A stretch of DNA of 64,000 nucleotides, from NCBI RefSeq assembly GCF_020509005.1, contig NC_063017.1:3224001-3288000 (forward strand). The letters are read 5' to 3'. The position numbers and the translations under genes were made by a program. The stretch is from Fulvia fulva (lineage: Eukaryota > Ascomycota > Dothideomycetes > Mycosphaerellales > Mycosphaerellaceae). Shown piece after piece: positions 12,798 through 24,319 of this stretch (positions are counted from its first letter, which is position 1; each line of letters opens with the position of its first letter). The notes beneath the pieces are model-generated. The model searched no databases and was not told the origin of the DNA. It saw only the letters and a list, made by a program, of their open reading frames with translations.

Positions 12798-12971
12798 TAT
12801 TACGGTTTACTACTACCGTAACGTCGCGCCGCGGCTCTTCCCTACGTACTAGCGCCTTAGCGCTTCCCTATATATCTCGCGCGCTTCGCGCTTCTCTTTC
12901 GTAGCCTTACCGAACAACGCTTATTTTACGGCAACCCTATACTATCGTCTTATAGATCACTACCCGTAATA
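12798..12971 (+). repeat. Gypsy-3 5' LTR (174 bp)
   Basis: Starts TATTACGG (RIP form of TGTTACGG) and ends CCCGTAATA. It is 24 bp longer than the 3' LTR because of an extra segment near 12837-12860, next to a GCGCGCTTCGCGC block. Similar C/G-rich wording occurs in the Gypsy-4 LTR, suggesting related families. Confidence 0.9.
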
Positions 12972-15320
12972 GTTTATTCGGTCGTATAAGCGGCCTATCT
13001 AGTTAGGCTAGTAGTTATAATCAAATCGTACTAGTAAAGTACGCGTTAAGGCAGGTCAAGTTCACTATAGTTACTAACCGTCGAGTCGCGCGTATAGGCG
13101 TATTAACAACATCTATAGTCGCGTAAACAAGCGCATTAGTTAAGTTAATAGATCACCTCTCTCCTTCGCGTAAAACGCGCGCCTCCCTACTCTTATAGGG
13201 CCCTTATATACCTACTAAGAGAGTAGTCTTATCTACTACGTAATAGTACAATATAGCTATACCCGGTAGTACTACTAACGGGGTGCTCTTACCTAAGCAA
13301 CCTCTTTATCTAGATCTTAGTAAGTATAAGCGTTAGTCGCTCGTACGCGCTAAGCTTTTCCTAACCGTATCTACTAAAACGTAGACACTCGATAACCTAG
13401 GCATCGATACCGCCCTAGGTGCCTTCCCTTCCGACGACGACTCGAACGTATTCGCCGCCGAATAATAAGAGATCGAGAAGGACCTACTACCTAAAGAACA
13501 GTAGTTTGCCTTAACCTCCGACCCTATTAACTTCGTATAATTCCTCGACGAAGAATAGATCTTAGAAGAAGGAGGAATCAAGGTGTATAAGATCATAGAG
13601 TTAAGAGATAATATATCTATACAAGATAGTGAAACTAATGACATACCCTAAGCTAAGGAGTAGGTAATCGCCTTAGAGTATACTACTATTAAGAGCCTAG
13701 CCGAGTTCGCGACTCGTACTATAGTATACCCGTAGATTATGTTTTACCTCGTTCGCTAGATATAGTCAGACTTTATCACACTTTTTAACTAGGTCGAGTC
13801 CCTAAAGAAGGCTAATAAGGTTATATAGCGTAAGTACGCCGATATAAAGAAGAAACGTAATATCGTATCCGAGAGTCTTAGTTAACTCGAAAAGGATAAG
13901 GATGTTAAGGGCCTCTTTATATTCTACTTTAACAAATACTAGAAGTATAAGAGTTAGATATAAGACCTTAAGGAAGCTGATTAGCGCCTCTAATAGGATA
14001 ACGATACGCTCTTTAGATAGGTCGAGGAGTCGTAGGTAGGTATATTACCTAAGGACATTAAAGCCCTATCTAAACGTAATTAGGCTCTAAATAAGGAGGT
14101 AGTAGAGCTAAAGGCTTAGCTAGTAGCTAAGGACACGAACGGTAATAATAATAATAACCGTAGTCGTTAGGTCCGCGTCTATTCCCCTCGTCGTAACGGT
14201 GTTTTACGCTTACCTACGCCTCCTACTTAGTAGGACCGTATATATAGAGGCACCCTACGAGGAGGTAGTAGAGGTAGTAGCGATAACGACGGAGATAACT
14301 CTAATAACGATAAGGGTAGAGATAATAGTCGACTACGCGGTTACCTACGCCGTAACTCCTTACGACGAGAACGCTAGGGCATACCTAGTAGTACTTCTAG
14401 GGTAACTAGCAATACCGCCGTTAGCTAGTTTACTACTATCGAGCCCTCTGTCAATATTATATATACTAATAAGTCAGTTAAGGACCTAGAAAGTAAGTTC
14501 GATAATAAGAATATAAACTTTGACTATTAGCTCGATTAGCTAGAGATTAAGCTATCCGTAATATAGTTCTAGACTATCGAGGACGGACTACGCTACATCC
14601 TTAACTACCTCGACGGGTACCCGTACTAGCTATATAATCCGCGAGTACCCTCTAAGCGTACTAAGCGTAATTACGTTAACCCCTTTAAGTCTATCGATAG
14701 GATAATCTAATCCCTTATCGATCGGTATAGTAAGAAGGACGTCGTAGGTAAGGCCTTCTAGAAGCTCTAGGGCTTATAGTAGGGTAAGAACGAGTCATTT
14801 TCTATCTTTATCGCTAAGTACGACGAATAGCGTAACTTATACGACCTATTAGCTAAGACTAATCACCGCTTACTCGAGGGTAAGCTTAACTATAAATATA
14901 TAGAGGCACTACCTATAGAGACTAAGGGCCGCGAAGACTTAGTCGACCTATACTATAAGCTCGAAGCTAAGTTCGAGCGCCTAAAGTCAAAGACCCTAGC
15001 TATACTACGACTACCTCGTAGTACTAGCGGTAGTAACGGTACTATACCTACCGCGCCCGGCGTAGCCTAAGGTTTAGGCCTTAAGCTATACGCTTAGATA
15101 CCGCGCGAATTTAAGGAACTTAAGAAGCTCGAGCCTAAGGAGAGGGCTAGTATTATCGTAGTAGGCGGTTATGTCCGCTACTGCCGTATAGACTATAACT
15201 TATACTCGCTAGACTACCCTATTAAGTAGTATAAGCGCCCTCCGCCGCGCGCGAATACTAGCTCTATAATATAGACACCGGCTAACCCTTAGTAATAGGG
15301 AAATAGCTAGACTAGCGCTT
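12972..15320 (+). pseudogene. Gypsy-3 leader and gag remnant
   Basis: The region after the LTR (12972-13330) is leader with no readable domain. From about 13340 the frames suggest a long gag: a charged, coiled-coil-like part (13650-14160) and a capsid-type domain at about 14560-15010. A degraded zinc-knuckle region follows near 15160-15230, where Cys and His positions have become Tyr or Arg by C-to-T or G-to-A change. The product would have packaged element RNA. A minus-strand open stretch over 13333-13644 is an overlap shadow. Confidence 0.75.
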
Positions 15321-15329
15321 AAGTACGAT

Positions 15330-18300
15330 TACCGTTAGTCCTACTTACGAATATAATACTAAGAAGGAAATATAGCGAGATATAGTAATATAAGGACTAG
15401 AGTACGCTTTACGTATATTAGTAAGCTCTCTAATACTGCCTATTATACGAGGGGCACTAAGGCTAAGAGTGTCCCCTTACCTTATAATGCCTAGTAGTAT
15501 AGATAGTAATTAAGCTCTCGCCTTCCTTAATTCTAGTACTACCTCTTAGTATATAAATTCTATATACGCTCGTATATACAATCTTCCTTGACTCTAGGAA
15601 GAACCTCTTTAATTAGGACTAGCTAATAGCGGCTCCGCTAACGAGCTCATTACCGAGTCTACGTACTTTCCTTTTAATATCGGCGGCTACGTCGAAATCC
15701 TTAGCTACTATTTAGTGGAATTACTAGAGTATAACATCCTACTCGGCTCTAGTTAGTTCGTAGACTACGAACTAGAGATATAATAGGAGAAGGGCATTAT
15801 AATAATGAATCATTTAAATTGCCGTACCTATAAGGCAAACTAGAGGTCTAATAAGTACCTAATAGTATAGTCTATTAACTATCTAGCTACGCTAGTACTA
15901 TTAGGCAATTATCGACCGCCGATAGTAGAAGATAACCCCGACGAAGTCACCGCTCCTACGCTATCGTTACCTAAGTATATACCCTAACTACAGTTCTATA
16001 CGACGTTCGAAGACGAAGAGTATGACTTCCGTATATATACTCGATAACCGTTACCGGTAGACGGCGTTAAGACGTTAAAGCGACCGTGCCGATATACGAA
16101 ACAAAAGTAACGAGTTGTCGAACTAGAACTAGAGATCGATATCGCAAACATCTCCGCGGCCTACGTAGCAAAACTAGCTCGTAAGAAAGGAGCGGAAGTC
16201 TATATAATATAGATTATACTACCTAGTCAGAAGTACTACGCTAACCTATTACGAGCCTACGTAATAGTAGCGACTAGGTAAGACTTCGATCCTACTAGGC
16301 TCTACGCTATAAACCTTCGGAAGGTATAGTTAGTAAACCCCTTAACAGCATATATAATGATAGTGAACAGCGACTTCGATAGATTTATAAAAGGCAAAGA
16401 TAAGGACTAAGATACTAAGGTCTACTTACCCTAGGAACTGTACGATTTTAAGGACTATTTTAACCGTTAGGATATATCGAAGATCCTACCTTACCGCCCT
16501 AGTAAAGACTATGAAATACACCTTAAATACGAAACTAAGTCACCTCCTTTCAAGCGGCTATACGTAATATCGTCTCGCGAGAATAAGGTAATTAAGAAGT
16601 AGGTCGATAATTAGCTAGAATCTAGAGCGATATAACGAAGTACGAGCCCGGCTTCTATACTAGTACTAATTATACGCAAACTAGGCGGCGGTCTACGGGT
16701 CTATATCGACTATAGAGCTCTTAATGCCCTTACGGTCAAAAGTAGATACCTAATACCGCTATTCTAAGAAACGCTAAACCGCCTAAATAGGAAGAAGTAC
16801 TTTACTAAACTCGATATCGTCTCTACCTTTAACCGTATTCGTATCGCGGAGGGCTACGTATAGAAAATTACGTTTAGTACTCGCTATAGTCAATTCGAGT
16901 ATATAGTAATGCCTTTCGGCCTATATAATACTCTAGGAACATTCTAGTTATATATTAACGATACGCTTAGGGAGTATCTTAATGACTTCTATTTAGTATA
17001 CCTAGATAATATCCTAATCTTTAGCGACACATTCGAGGAATATATATAATACGTACGTAAAGTGCTATAGCGTATACGTAAAGCCGGCCTATAATTAGAT
17101 ATCGACAAATGCGAGTTCTACTAAATAGAGACGAAGTACCTTAGTATTATTATAGGAGTCGACAGTATCGGTATAGACCCGGAAAATGTCGACGTAGTTA
17201 AGAACTAGCTTACTCTAACATACCTAAAGGATGTATAAGCATTCCTTAGGTTCGGAAACTTCTATCGAAGGTTTATATAGAACTTCTCTAAAATCTATAT
17301 ACCCCTTACGAATTTAATAAAGACTAGTAAGAATAGTAAGCCGATACTATTCGTTTAGACAATAGAATACAAAGTAGCCTTCTAAGGATTGAAAGATGCA
17401 TTCTTAACGGACACGGTACTCGTATACTTTGTACTAGGGTTAGAAACTATAGTCGAAACAGATGCCTTAGATTTCGTTACTACCGTAGTAATTTTATAGA
17501 AACACGGAGACGTCTAGAGACCGGTAGTATATATATCTAAGAAGATGTTACTATAGGAGTATAACTACGAGATTTACGATAAGGAACTATTAGCTATCGT
17601 CCTCGCCTTCGAAGAATAGAGACCTAAGCTCACCGTTAACTTGGACGATAATATAGACACCGATTTCGAGAATACGAAGGATATAGATAACAATCCCGTT
17701 ATTATCTACTCCGATTATAAGAACCTAGAATACTTTATAAGCACGAAACAACTTAATAGACGGTAGGTACGCTAGGCACAGTTCCTAGTATAGTTCGTAT
17801 TCAAAATCACCTATCGTCTAGGTATATAGGGCATAAAGCCTAATAGCCTTACTAGACGATCCTAAGATCTGCCGTCGGATCTAAGCGATTCACGTCTATA
17901 GCATTAGAGCTAGGTCATCCTACCGCCCGCTCGCCTCGATATCAAGCTCAATTCAAGCGAGCTACGGGAGGGGGAGGTAGCGTAGTAGGTAGTATAGTAG
18001 GATTTACTTATATAAGTCAAGGCTCTATATAACGAAGAGACCGTTTAGGCTACTATATAATAGCTATCCTAGAACTAGTAAGTACCCCTATTACGTAAAC
18101 ATAAGATCGACAATCGTACGTCTAAAGTAGAAGATAGCATAATCTATATAAAGAACGCCTACGGAGGATATAGCTCATTTGTCCTAGAAGTTACTAGCGT
18201 AGTAGAACTTCGTACTCTAATTACGAAACGTTTCTACGACATACCCGCTACTAGGCATCCCGGCCGTAAAAAGAAATTCGAGTTAATTAGTAGATACTAC

Positions 18301-19910
18301 CGCTAGCTACGTATAGTATAAACGATTAAGAGATTCGTCCGTAATTATGTTATATATAGAATAACGGTTCCGTCAAATTAGTAGTATTAGGGCCTCCTTA
18401 TACTATTGCCGGTACCCTTCGGAGTATAGGAGGATATCGCTATTAACTTCGTTATAGATTTGCCCGTAAGCAAGAGCTTAACCGATAGATAAACGTATAA
18501 GAACGTCCTTATAGTCACGGATAGGCTTACTAAGGAGAGATACCTAATCCTAGTACTATAGATAGACGCCCTATATATCGTATATATCTTTATCCGCTAC
18601 ATCTTCGTGCGTTATAGCATTCCTAAGAGCATCGTCTCGGATCGGGGCTCCTAGTAGACGTCTACGTTCTAGAGACGAGTTTGCTCCCTACTCGGTATTT
18701 AATAACGACTGTCGACGGCCTTTTACCTAGAATCCGATAGATAGTCTAAAAACACGAATAAGGTTATAGAGCGTTACCTTAGGGCCTATATTAACTACGC
18801 CTAAGATAATTAGGTTAATTAGTTACTACTTGCCGAGTTTGCTACTAATAATTATGTATCGGCTACTACTAGAGTATTACCCTTCTACGCTAATACCGGT
18901 CGTAACCTAGAATTTACGGATACTAGTCTAACTACCTCTATAAAGCTTATGCCCTATAAGCAACGACTCGATACAGAATCTACGAATGCGTTTACTAAGC
19001 GTATAAACTAGATATACGTATATCTAAGGCAAGAAATTGTGTTAGCCTAAGTATTATAAGTAGATTTTATAAACGTATATCGCTAGCTACCTCCGAATTA
19101 TAATATCGGCGACGAAGTTTATATTAATACTACTAACTAGTTAACAACACGCCTGTCTAAGAAGCTCGATATTAAGAACGTAGGGCGGTACGAGATCACC
19201 GTAGTACTCCCGTATTAAAATGCTTACCGCGTTATAATACCCGATTAGTTAGGTAATCTCTATAACACTTTCTACGCCTCGCTCCTATAACTAGCTACTA
19301 ATAACCCCGAACCTAGACAGATCCTAGTACCGCCGCCTCTAATCGAGATCACCCGCGACGACGACGGCGAAACATCTAAAGAGTACTTCGTAGAGGACAT
19401 ACTCGATAGGAAATATTTCAAGCTAAAGGGAAGACTACTAAAATACTTACTACTGAAGTAAGACGAGTATAAGTACCTAGTAAAGTAGAAAGGATACCGC
19501 GAGCCGAGCTAGGAGACACTAGAAGTATTAGTAGGAGTAGCCGCCTCTATTATAGACTTCTACTATAACTTTCCGACGAAGTCTATACCCGCTAACTTCA
19601 AGCCGCCGTACGACTAGGTACCTAATAAGGACCGAGTTACTAGTATACTACGATCTCCTACTAAGTCTAGGTAGTTGCCTACGGAGAACGCGAGTACGTC
19701 TATACTAGTAGTTATACCGCAAACTAATACGCCCGTAACGGCGTCTAAGCTATAAGTAAGGACGTCACGCCGCTCGATAAGACTTAATACGAGTACGAAT
19801 ATTAAGAGTTTAGAGAGTACTTAAGCTAGACAAGGTAGACTAGAGGATGATATAGTTTTCGTAGATATACTACTATAGTAATAGAGCCGTCCGAGGACGA
19901 ATAGCGATCT
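15330..19910 (+). pseudogene. Gypsy-3 pol remnant: protease, RT, RNase H, integrase, chromodomain
   Basis: Read through RIP stops, the order is complete. An aspartic protease region is at about 15560-15800 and RT at about 16650-17240, with the [18 protein letters not shown] block near 16670 and the catalytic box YLDN (YLDD mutated) near 17000. RNase H is about 17430-17860 and the integrase zinc-binding region about 18210-18400. The catalytic core is about 18430-18860. A chromodomain at about 19385-19570 has the EYFVEDILD opening and a LVKWKGY-type core once stops are read as Trp. Chromodomains of this family steer integration to H3K9-methylated chromatin. The frame is not functional. Confidence 0.9.
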
Positions 19911-19923
19911 AAAGGGGGGGTAC

Positions 19924-20073
19924 TATTACGGTTCACTACTGCCGTAACGTCGCGCGCCTTAGCGCTTCCTTATATATCTCGCGCGCTTCGCGCTTCTCTT
20001 TCGTAGCCTTACCAAACAACGCTTGTTTTACGGCAACCCTATACTATCGTCTTATAGATTACTACCCGTAATA
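19924..20073 (+). repeat. Gypsy-3 3' LTR (150 bp)
   Basis: The G-rich polypurine tract 19911-19920 precedes it. It starts TATTACGG, ends CCCGTAATA, and matches the 5' LTR except for a 24-bp gap and RIP-type substitutions. Confidence 0.9.
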
Positions 20074-20079
20074 TCCGGC

Positions 20080-23000
20080 CGGTTATAGTAAAAGTCTATA
20101 ATAGCGGCGGCTACGTGTTTAAGTATATCCTCTATAGGTTACTAGGTCTTACTATCCTCCTCGTTCTAATATCTAGCCTATTTCACCTTATACTATATAT
20201 CTACCTTACGCTTCTACCCCTTCTTTACCTTGCCTACCCGCTTACGGGTATATATATTAAGGATCTTTTCTACCTCGTATATATACGTAGGTACAACTAC
20301 TATATCGGCTACTATATTAGTCTCGGTAGTGTTAGGTTCGATAGTTATTAGTAGTAGCGGCGCTAGATACTACCCTTTAAGTAGTAGGAAATCGGGGTGG
20401 TCGGCTCGTTATAGTAGTAAGGTATAGAAGTAGTTATTAAGTCCTACTAGAGCGTCTAATAGTTTTAGTCGATAAGAGAGTCTAGCCGGTATAACTTCCG
20501 TGATCTAGTAAGGGCTAGTATATCTCCTATCTAGCTTCTTAGATAGTTATCTACTCGATCTCGGAAATTCTTAAGCTATAGTATACTAGTATACTCTCTT
20601 AAGAACGTAACGGTACCGCTATAGCTAACACTAAGTCCGAAGATTAGTAGGAGCTATAGTATAGAAGATATATATACCTTAGTAAGGGACTGCTAAGAAA
20701 CCTATATAGAGTTACTAATAAGAAAGATCCTATTCCTGTTCCTTCTAAACACTAGAATTGTAAGGTCTGCTCCCTTATAAATATAAGGAAATCAAAGGAC
20801 CTACTATAGAGAGGAAAGGGGAGAGGCTAGCCCTTATCTCTATTGACATCTATAGGCCTTTTTAGGGCGTAGTCTCTAGGCTAGGATATAAATATTGGCT
20901 TGAGATTATAGACAACTTCTCTAGGAAGAAGTAGGTAATCCCTTTAAAGGCTAGGAGCGACGCTCCTATAGCCCTACGGGATTAGAAGGTCTAGGCAGAA
21001 CGGTAGTCAAGGTACTTTCTATCTACGATCCGTAGTAATAGTATAAAGGAAATTCTCGCCTTACTAAAAGAGTAGGAGAAGGAGTTTAGCACTTAGATAG
21101 ACACAACTAATGCCTATAACTCTCTTTAAAATAGACCTGTAGAAAGGTCAATTTAAGCCTCTAAGAATATAGTCCGGGCTATACTTAAAGACTCTAGTAT
21201 ACTAGTTAAGTTCTAGCTAGAAGCTTTATAAGTATAGACTATAATCAGAAACAGACTGCCTAATAGTCTAATCATTAATAGTATTGCTCTTTTACTAGAA
21301 GAAGCCTTTACTAGCTAAGTACCGTTAGTCGACCATTTCCGCGTCTAGGGATATAAAGCTATAGTCTATATTGACCTAAGAGCCTAACCTTAAGGCTTAA
21401 GGAGAGACAAGTTGATAAACCGAGGAAAAGAAGCCGTATTTATAGGCTACTTAGAAAACACTACAAAACAATAGCTGTTCTAGGATCCCGATATAAAAGC
21501 TATAAAAGCGTATAGTCACGTCGACTAGTTTAAGAATAAGAAGGGGGGAGATATAGATCTTAGTATCACCTTTACTAACTAGCCGAGTCGAGCGCTATAG
21601 CGTAATTCTATTAGGAGGAAGCCCTTTAGGGCGAAATTTTCCGATAGGGGATTATTAGAGAAACTGTTACGAAAGCTAGGAGAAAATATTAAGGCGGTTT
21701 TAACACTATCGAAGGCCGATAACGGTGGATCTATACAGAACCTACCCAAGTCATTAATACTATAGTAACCGCTATTTATACAACTTCCCCCTCCCCTAAA
21801 GGACATTAGGGAATACTAGAAGTTTAGAGATTAGGGTACTCTAATAAAAGAAAAAGAAGATGTCGTTTAGTTCGACCCATCCGAACACCTAGCGCCACCT
21901 TAGGTTATAGGCAACAAGAGGTTAAGGGGAGACGGAGATAATAACTCTAAAGAGTATAAGGCTAAACACTATAAGGCTCTTATCGCCTAGATGTTCTATC
22001 TAGACCCTATAATAAGCTAGGTAGAGGAGATTCTAAACGACGTAGAAGAATATTCATTTGCTACTATTAGGTAGGCTATAGCCTATTAGTAGGAAGTGCT
22101 AATCCTAAAGTCCTATAAGGTAGCTATAGGAGACCCCGAATAGGGATATATATAGAGAGAGGCAATCGAGAACGAAGTTATTACCTTAGTAAGTAACAAC
22201 ACCTAGGAAGTAGTTGTACCGCTAAAGGGTACGAATCTAATTACTTCTAGGTAGGTCTTTAATGTAAAAAGAATGATTAGTAGAGCTATTAAGAAGTTTA
22301 AGGCAAGACTAGTTATAAGAGGGTTTTTATAGAAATATAGGGTTGACTTCGAAGAGACCTTTATACCTACTATTAGATATAATACTCTCCGAGTATTTAT
22401 AGTAGTAGTGTATAAGAGAGATCTCGAGATATACCTAGTAGATATAAATAATGCTTTTACCTAAAGTAGCCTTCTTGAAGACATCTATATAATCCCACCC
22501 CTAGGAGTTAAAGCACCTCTAAACATAGTGTTCAAGGTCCTACGAAGCCTTTATAGGCTTAAGTAAGCAGCTAGAGACTAGAACAAGCTCTATATTACGA
22601 AGCTAGAGAAGATTAGATTTACCTAGTCCTAGGTAGATCTATACCTACTTATCTATACGGATAGAGACCTTATAGTCCTTACCTATATAGATGATATACC
22701 TATTATAGCTCCGAAGCTATTAGATATTTAGTAGTTTAAGGCTGAGCTTAGAAAAGTGTTTAAGATTAAAGATCTTAGTAAACCTACGAAGATCCTTAGA
22801 ATAAGGATTATAAGAGACAGGTCCTAAGGCACTTTAAAGCTTAATTAAGGATACTATGTCTACGCTAACTTAGCCAAGATGAACATAGCTAGAGAGAAGG
22901 CTACGCTAACCTACTTACCTATAGAGAGCTACGAGCATTTAGTGCCTACGGTACCTATAGATAAGAGGTATAACAAACAGGATTACTAGAGCTATAATAG

Positions 23001-23725
23001 TACCTAGATATAGCTAATAACAATAACAAGGCTAGACTTAGTATTCCATCTTAGAAGAATTAGCTTATATGTTACTAATCCCTCGTAGTAGTATATAAAG
23101 GCTTTAAAGAAGCTCTCCCGATACCTACGGTCGTACCTAGACCTAGGTCTTATATATAGAAAGGGAGGGGGCAATCTCTCGGGATACTCAGACTCTAACT
23201 ACGCTATAGACAAAGTGGATAGAGTCTCAATTCTAGGATACGTGTAGATCCTTTATAGATTACCTATGTCCTAGATGAGTAGGAAGTAGAAGTCTATTAT
23301 AACATTAATAATAGAAGCTGAGTTTATAGCTATAAACGTAGCCGTAAAGTAGTCACAATTTCTTGCTACTATCCTTAGGGAAATAGGGTGCCTAGAACTA
23401 GTAGGAAAGAGCTCTTTCTAGCCGAGTATAAGGGTAAGCAAGGGCACTATTAACGAGCTAAGGCTAGTTAAGCTTATAGGTAATAACTAAGCCGCTTTAA
23501 TACTTATTAAAGATGCCTATATATAAAAGGTCAAAGCATATTAATGTTATATATAACTATATTAGACATCTCTAGTAGTAGAAGAAGATTGTAGTAGACT
23601 GCTACTATATAAAGGACATAGCTACTAATAGGTTAATAAAGCCCCTTAATAGCTAGTAGTTCTAAAACTTTATAAGGTAGCTCTAGCTTACGTAAAGGGA
23701 TTATAGGAGACTATGTGGCCTAAGT
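20080..23725 (+). pseudogene. Copia gag-pol remnant: integrase, RT, RNase H
   Basis: The stretch 20080-20740 is a degraded gag and protease region in which I recognise no motif. Integrase lies at about 20740-21300: a Cys-containing GAG pre-integrase tail near 20760, then an ISIDI-type Asp region near 20845. A hydrophilic linker runs through 21310-22050. RT occupies about 22190-22870, with the DINNAF block near 22440 and the YIDDI catalytic box near 22690. RNase H lies at about 23180-23520, with the SDSNYA and AEFIAI blocks characteristic of copia. Stops are mostly TAG at Gln or Trp positions. A minus-strand open stretch at 21579-21806 is a shadow. Confidence 0.9.
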
Positions 23726-23730
23726 AGGAG

Positions 23731-23964
23731 TGTTAAGAACATAGAGGCCGTAGGACAAGTATATAGGTGTAGGTATGTTATGTGACTAGATCACGTGACT
23801 AGGGTTTACTAGCCTATAGGCTAGCAAACATCCGGACACCTAGCATCTACCTATACTAATACCGGCGATACTATATATAGATACACGCTATCCAATTAGG
23901 TCCTTCTTTGTCTTTCGTGTAATCCGCCGTCTTCTACTACTACGTAACTCGTACCTATTTAATA
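23731..23964 (+). repeat. Copia 3' LTR (234 bp)
   Basis: Starts TGTTAAGA just after a purine-rich tract (23719-23730). It ends TTTAATA, probably TTTAACA before RIP. It contains a TCACGTGA palindrome (23791-23798) and a TATATATAG box near 23870. No partner LTR is in the window, so the right end is judged from the terminal motif and the start of LINE-c similarity. Confidence 0.78.
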
Positions 23965-24319
23965 GTATTAAGCCCTAGGGGATCCCGTATTCTATATATA
24001 TAAGGTTACTCTCCTTTCGCTTCCTAAGGACAATCTACGTTATTCTCTCCTTTAGGAAGGAGTTTATAAAACTTATTACCTACCGCGGGATTCCTTTTTA
24101 CCGTAGGATATAGAGGAGTCGCTCGTAGGAGACGTTATCGAATACCCCTAAGATATCGAGAGATAATAGTAATATAACCCTATTCCGTCTATAGTACTAG
24201 AGAGTATAAATCTGTTTGGTAATAAGCTCTATAGCCGTTAGGGTAGATCGTTTACTCCTACTACCTATCTATATCTCTAGGAGTAGGTTGTTATCCTCGA
24301 CGAGCTATATAATTCTTCT
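23965..24319 (-). pseudogene. LINE-c ORF2, RT palm fragment
   Basis: Continuation of the RT after the LINE-b insertion. The block around 24100-24160 aligns with 62240-62300 in the right-hand LINE-c copy (DISGVFDNVSYE-type region). It ends in the GIPRGS-type region at the copia LTR border. Confidence 0.82.
24305..24319. repeat. Left target-site duplication of LINE-b (15 bp)
   Basis: CTATATAATTCTTCT, identical to 26545-26559. The LINE-c sequence is continuous once one copy and the insert are removed, as shown by the uninterrupted LINE-c at about 62410-62480. Confidence 0.93.

Larger units (their letters stand above)
12798..20073 (+). mobile_element. Gypsy-3, complete but RIP-degraded Ty3/gypsy chromovirus-type element
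   Basis: Two direct LTRs (12798-12971 and 19924-20073) enclose gag and a full pol ending in a clear chromodomain, about 7.28 kb in total. It is the best-preserved domain series of the gypsy elements here. Flanking 5-mers (ATCCT before, TCCGG after) do not match, so the target duplication is lost or the ends are recombinant. Left neighbour LINE-c and right neighbour copia are unrelated to one another. Confidence 0.93.
20074..23964 (+). mobile_element. Ty1/copia LTR retrotransposon lacking its 5' LTR
   Basis: The order integrase before RT and RNase H marks it as copia. It is truncated on the left by Gypsy-3 and ends in a 234-bp LTR. All coding parts carry RIP-type stops. It is the only copia element recognised in the window. 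Confidence 0.9.

Noticed and set aside
20115..20427. Hydrophobic 65-78 codon frames that look membrane-like
   Set aside because: Two overlapping frames in degraded copia gag. The Leu/Ile/Tyr richness results from RIP raising T and A. No support as a gene.
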